A stretch of 17,433 nt of DNA from Candidatus Segatella mututuai (lineage in GTDB: Bacteria > Bacteroidota > Bacteroidia > Bacteroidales > Bacteroidaceae). Position 1 is the first letter of the stretch; each line of letters begins with the position of its first letter. The position numbers were made by a program, and so were the translations under genes. Below the pieces are notes generated by a model. It did not search any database. It was not told the DNA's origin and saw only the letters and a list, made by a program, of their open reading frames with translations. The DNA lies in the NCBI GenBank assembly GCA_002439605.1, contig DJOI01000018.1:10146-27578 (forward strand), written 5' to 3'. Shown here in pieces: positions 14,290 through 17,433 of this stretch.

Positions 14290-14931
14290 TCATTTCTTAC
14301 ATGACGAATAAGTCAGCACAAAATCCATTGCAAGTTCAAAATCGACACATACCGTCTTACCACTCTTCAAGTTCTCTACCTCGCAAACCCAGTCGGCCAT
14401 CGTATCAAATGGTTTTACCCGCATATCGTTGAAGAGGAGATTCTCTTCAGAGAACAACTTGAACACAGTTTCCTTGGCGCACCAATGCACCAACTTGGCA
14501 TCTAAAGTTTCTGCACGTTCGTCCTTCCTTAGAAACTTAGACGCTATACGCTCTACCCTATTGCTCAGATACTCGATGTCTACAGCGACCTCTTGAGCTT
14601 TAGATAAGATAAGAGCCGCATAACCCTTTGTGTGGGAGATACTGACATGATAGCCTCTAAACAATGGTTTACCCGACTCGTTGTGGGTGAATTCGCCGGC
14701 ATGAGACAACAATCCCTTGGAGGCTCCATTAACCCGAAGCATCTCATACATTAAGGCACGAATGGCAAGAAACTCCTGTTTCCTGCCAGCATTCTTGTAT
14801 ATTGTATTCAAATAGGAACGATAATTCAAAAGATGGGGATATTGACCGAACAACTGTTCTGGCAACTCATCCATTTGCCATAATCCCAAACTTACTCCTG
14901 GATAGACTTCCCGTATGTTTACTACAGCCAT
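14290..14931 (-). CDS. 4'-phosphopantetheinyl transferase superfamily protein
   Basis: This 213-aa enzyme would move 4'-phosphopantetheine from CoA to a serine on acyl or peptidyl carrier proteins. The three Sfp-type motifs are present: VSISHTKGYAAL (96-107, His100), VAVDIEY (115-121, with Mg2+-binding Asp118 and Glu120) and HWCAKETVFK (149-158, with Lys153, Glu154 and Lys158). Length is usual for the compact Sfp class. It sits 19 nt downstream of gldE, an arrangement common in Bacteroidales, so the pairing is positional rather than proof of shared function. The specific carrier protein is not in the window. Confidence 0.9.
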   Translation of the reverse strand: MAVVNIREVYPGVSLGLWQMDELPEQLFGQYPHLLNYRSYLNTIYKNAGRKQEFLAIRALMYEMLRVNGASKGLLSHAGEFTHNESGKPLFRGYHVSISHTKGYAALILSKAQEVAVDIEYLSNRVERIASKFLRKDERAETLDAKLVHWCAKETVFKLFSEENLLFNDMRVKPFDTMADWVCEVENLKSGKTVCVDFELAMDFVLTYSSCKK

Positions 14932-14950
14932 CTCTGTTCACTCCCTGGTT

Positions 14951-16294
14951 TTATACATCTTCTCCATGCTCGGAACTAACTGGATGCACTGTAACCTTGA
15001 TTTTACTGATACGACGTTCCTCAATACCCATCACTTCAAAGGAATAGTTCTTGTAATCCAGTTTCTCGTGCATACTTGGAAAGTCACCCTTAATCTCCAA
15101 CAACAAGCCAGCCAAAGTATCGGCATCACCCTCTACCTCGGCAAACTCATCGTCATCAATATTCAGTATGCGACAGAAATCCGTAAGCAGAGTCTTTCCC
15201 TCAAACACAAATGTATTGTAGTTCAATTTGGAGTAGAACTTTTCTTCCTCGTCATACTCGTCATTGATCTCACCTACAATCTCTTCCAGAATATCCTCGA
15301 GGGTCACAATGCCACTGGTACCACCAAACTCATCCACCACAATGGAAATATGCACCTTGTTCTCCTGGAACTCACGAAGCAAATCGTCTATCTTTTTGGT
15401 TTCTGGAACAAAATAAGGAGGACGTATCAAACTCTGCCAACGAAAATTGGCAGGTTTGCCCAAATGGGGCAACAAATCCTTGATATAAAGAATGCCACGG
15501 ATATTGTCCGCATTGTCCTGATAAACGGGTATGCGACTATAATTGTTCTCCACAATGCACTTCAACACTTCGGTGTAAGTGCTCTGAATATCCAGGTCGA
15601 CAATGTTCTGACGACTTGTCATCACCTCCTTGGCCGTCTCATCTCCAAAACGAATAATGCCTTGGAGCATACTCTGCTCGTTCTTGATTTCATCCTTGTC
15701 TGTAAGTTCCAAAGCCTGCTCCAACTCATCCACACTCAGCACATGATTTTCTTTCTTCATCACTTTCTCAGTAAGCATTCTACTCTTGAGCAGTATGCTT
15801 TCTATAGGCCAGAAAATTTTGCGGAAAAAGAGAATGGCATCCACACTGCGTCGACAGAAACGAAGAGGGGCTTGACGGCTATAAACCTTTGGCATGATTT
15901 CGCCAAAGAGCAACAAAAGGAAAGTGAGAAACACCGTCATAATCAAGAACTCAAGCCAATAAGCCTTTGGACCAAACTTGACGATGCTGACAAATATATT
16001 GCTCAACAACATGACTATCATGACGTTGACAAAGTTATTGGTTATCAAGATAGTTGCCAATGTACGCTCAGAGTCCTCACGCAACATCTGAATTTTCCTG
16101 TCACTCGAAGTCTTGTCCTCTTCCAGTTCGGCAACATCTGTAGGCGACAAACTGAAAAAAGCAATCTCGGAGCCACTGGCAAAGGCAGAAATAAATACCA
16201 AAGCTATCGCCAACAATCCAGCCAGCATAACACCTACGGTAGGCGACTGAATCGTGACATCGCTAAAGGCATCAGTTATGGTCGATATATCCAA
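14951..16294 (-). CDS. gldE: GldE, CNNM/CorC-like membrane protein with CBS pair
   Basis: GldE is a 447-aa member of the hemolysin C/CorC family, named for gliding motility in flavobacteria but kept in non-gliding Bacteroidales, where a divalent-cation transport or envelope role is more likely. A DUF21 membrane domain (about 20-175, with ASGSEIAFFSLSP and FGEIMPK) is followed by two CBS domains (about 215-340, with SRIPVYQD and DEFGGTSGIVTLEDILEEIVGEI) and a C-terminal CorC domain (about 355-437). The start is a TTG (16292-16294): an in-frame TAA lies two codons upstream and the first ATG is only at residue 23. The N-terminal 22 residues resemble those of relatives, so TTG is preferred. The upstream neighbour is ssb. 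Confidence 0.88.
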   Translation of the reverse strand: MDISTITDAFSDVTIQSPTVGVMLAGLLAIALVFISAFASGSEIAFFSLSPTDVAELEEDKTSSDRKIQMLREDSERTLATILITNNFVNVMIVMLLSNIFVSIVKFGPKAYWLEFLIMTVFLTFLLLLFGEIMPKVYSRQAPLRFCRRSVDAILFFRKIFWPIESILLKSRMLTEKVMKKENHVLSVDELEQALELTDKDEIKNEQSMLQGIIRFGDETAKEVMTSRQNIVDLDIQSTYTEVLKCIVENNYSRIPVYQDNADNIRGILYIKDLLPHLGKPANFRWQSLIRPPYFVPETKKIDDLLREFQENKVHISIVVDEFGGTSGIVTLEDILEEIVGEINDEYDEEEKFYSKLNYNTFVFEGKTLLTDFCRILNIDDDEFAEVEGDADTLAGLLLEIKGDFPSMHEKLDYKNYSFEVMGIEERRISKIKVTVHPVSSEHGEDV

Positions 16295-16315
16295 TGTTTA
16301 TAGTATTTTTAAAAA

Positions 16316-16384
16316 TTAAAAAGGTAAACTATCTGTATCCGAAGCAGTATCCTCGTCTGTTTTGGAACCGATGACATTTGGGGC
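16316..16384 (-). other. SSB acidic tail downstream of an in-frame amber codon
   Basis: Directly after the ssb TAG, the same frame stays open for 22 codons and then ends at TAA (16316-16318). The encoded peptide is acidic (DEDTASDTD) and ends DSLPF, which is the C-terminal tip that SSB proteins use to bind repair and replication partners (DDDIPF in E. coli, D-LPF forms in Bacteroidetes). It is therefore the missing end of ssb, not spacer. Confidence 0.9.
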
Positions 16385-16738
16385 CTATACCTCCGTATGA
16401 GAAGAAACAGACTTAGGAGTAAGCATCTCCATATTGTCGACATAAATTTCTGTCACAAAGCGGCGCTTGCCCTGCTTGTCGTCGTAAAAACGATAACGTA
16501 TCTTTCCCTCCACATAGAGTTTATCTCCCTTGTGTACGTACTTCTCCACTATCTTGGCAAGACTGCGATAAAACACAAGATTATGCCATTCGGTACGATC
16601 GGGAATCTGTGTGCCATTGGGCAGTGTATAACCTTTCTCGGTCGTAGCTAAAGAAAGCTGAGCCACAGCCTGGTCGGCATCATAATAACGCACATCAGGC
16701 TCTTTCCCCACATTGCCTATCAACATCACCTTATTCAT
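16385..16738 (-). CDS. ssb: single-stranded DNA-binding protein, cut before its acidic tip by TAG
   Basis: The 117-aa product is an OB-fold SSB that coats single-stranded DNA in replication, repair and recombination. It begins MNKVMLIGNVGKEPDVRY and contains the fold's conserved TEWHNLVFYRSLAKIVEKYVHKG and GDKLYVEGKIRYR strands, so the DNA-binding domain (about 1-110) is complete. It ends SSHTEV at TAG (16385-16387), without the acidic C-terminal tip required for partner binding. The tip is found in frame just past the TAG; read through, the protein would be 140 aa, a normal size. It starts 13 nt after the 178-aa gene and, with the tail included, ends 21 nt before gldE. Possible causes are a nonsense mutation, amber read-through or a sequence error. 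Confidence 0.93.
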   Translation of the reverse strand: MNKVMLIGNVGKEPDVRYYDADQAVAQLSLATTEKGYTLPNGTQIPDRTEWHNLVFYRSLAKIVEKYVHKGDKLYVEGKIRYRFYDDKQGKRRFVTEIYVDNMEMLTPKSVSSHTEV

Positions 16739-16751
16739 AAGCCTTTATATT

Positions 16752-17288
16752 TTATTTCCACATTCCTAAATAGCGAAAATGGAAGTTCTTTCCTTTTACA
16801 GATGGAAATTGACTGCGAGAATCCACACGCTCACGCAGATGCTCTATAATGCGATTGTAGCAATCCTGTCCTGACACTGCCTTGACATCGGCTACGAAAT
16901 GAGTGTCACGGTATTCAAATTTTCCTGTAGCAGGAATCAATACCACACGCTTGAAGTCCAAACTGCCCTCATACCATCCTGGACGCTCCTCTAAAAGACG
17001 ACTGAACACACTGTCGGTCATCTCTCGTGCTGCAGAAGCTGGACGAACTGCCTTTTTGTCCTTGAAATCCTGCATATTGGCAGCTGCCGTCTTGATAACG
17101 ATAAAATAAACACGAGGACGCACCTTATAACGCTTAGGATAACAAACATCACTTGCCGCATATTCCCGAATATCAGCTTCTAAATCAGCATCAACAGTAA
17201 TCTCTGGAATACTTTTCAAAAAGTCTATTGCTTGATCTGCATTTGATACGAAAACCTCTCTATCAAAATATCGTAAATATAAATTCAT
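16752..17288 (-). CDS. conserved-looking protein of unknown function, upstream of ssb
   Basis: I do not recognise this 178-aa protein. It has no signal peptide or membrane segment, so it is cytoplasmic. It begins MNLYLRYFDREVFV, has mixed alpha/beta character (a VYFIVIKT strand, a basic KDKKAVRPASAAREM segment, a RVVLIPATGKFEYRDTHFVADV hairpin) and ends KNFHFRYLGMWK. Length and codon use match neighbouring genes. It lies 13 nt before ssb, so the two are almost surely co-transcribed, and a role linked to DNA metabolism is possible only by context. In many Bacteroidales, as I recall, mutY takes this place. It starts with ATG, 39 nt downstream of tRNA-Gly, with no clear promoter in that gap. Confidence 0.8.
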   Translation of the reverse strand: MNLYLRYFDREVFVSNADQAIDFLKSIPEITVDADLEADIREYAASDVCYPKRYKVRPRVYFIVIKTAAANMQDFKDKKAVRPASAAREMTDSVFSRLLEERPGWYEGSLDFKRVVLIPATGKFEYRDTHFVADVKAVSGQDCYNRIIEHLRERVDSRSQFPSVKGKNFHFRYLGMWK

Positions 17289-17327
17289 AAATTAAGTGTA
17301 TTTTTCTGAAAAAAGAAAATAAAAAAG

Positions 17328-17400
<73 letters not shown>

Positions 17401-17433
17401 AACAACAAAAATAAATGGTGAAGAGGAGGAGAC

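Noticed and set aside
14915..16303. A 462-codon plus-strand frame opposite gldE
   Set aside because: GldE on the minus strand shows DUF21, CBS and CorC signatures; the plus frame is rich in His, Leu and Gln as expected of an antisense shadow.
16385..16387. Genome-wide recoding of TAG to an amino acid as cause of the ssb extension
   Set aside because: TAG also ends the lipoprotein and esterase at the expected protein ends, and no other gene here has an internal TAG; nearby backup stops keep leaky read-through open but do not show full recoding.

Overview
The window looks like Bacteroidales chromosome, most likely Prevotellaceae (Prevotella/Segatella-like). The reasons are the Bacteroidetes promoter signature (a TTG/TTTG -33 element about 19-20 bp from a TAnnTTTG -7 box) seen at five places, the RseC-RnfBCDGEA gene order, an ssb-gldE-phosphopantetheinyl transferase cluster, a Wzi-type outer-membrane protein and a GH106-type glycoside hydrolase. 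It reads as core chromosome: I see no phage, IS, integrase or CRISPR. All genes but one are on the minus strand.

Layout, left to right. (1) 53-3255: an HxlR-type regulator followed 11 nt later by a secreted GH106-like alpha-L-rhamnosidase, read leftwards from a promoter whose -7 box lies inside a palindrome. (2) 3256-3622: an intergenic stretch with a plus-strand promoter and a strong hairpin terminator but no ORF, a candidate small RNA of about 130 nt. (3) 3623-9264: a complete Rnf operon (rseC, rnfB, rnfC, rnfD, rnfG, rnfE, rnfA), a ferredoxin:NAD+ oxidoreductase coupled to ion pumping, with its own promoter near 9350-9380 and a structured leader. (4) 9265-9601: the rnf control region plus a 22-bp tandem repeat. 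(5) 9602-11749: a Wzi-like beta-barrel and a small lipoprotein. (6) 11997-12941: the only plus-strand gene, a secreted protein of unknown function ending in eight exact-period 11-residue repeats. (7) 13089-17288: a leftward run of five genes, namely an unknown 178-aa protein, ssb, gldE, a 4'-phosphopantetheinyl transferase and a phytase-like esterase. (8) 17328-17400: tRNA-Gly(GCC).

The most striking observation is in ssb. The reading frame stops at an in-frame TAG (16385-16387). Past it, in the same frame, another 22 codons encode an acidic tail ending in DTDSLPF, the conserved SSB C-terminal tip, and then TAA. The partner-binding tip is therefore cut off by an amber codon: a nonsense mutation, a read-through site or a sequence error. 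The next gene, gldE, appears to start at TTG. Other leads are the orphan small RNA, a second perfect flavinylation motif at the RnfG C terminus, and regulatory repeats spaced 22 bp apart.
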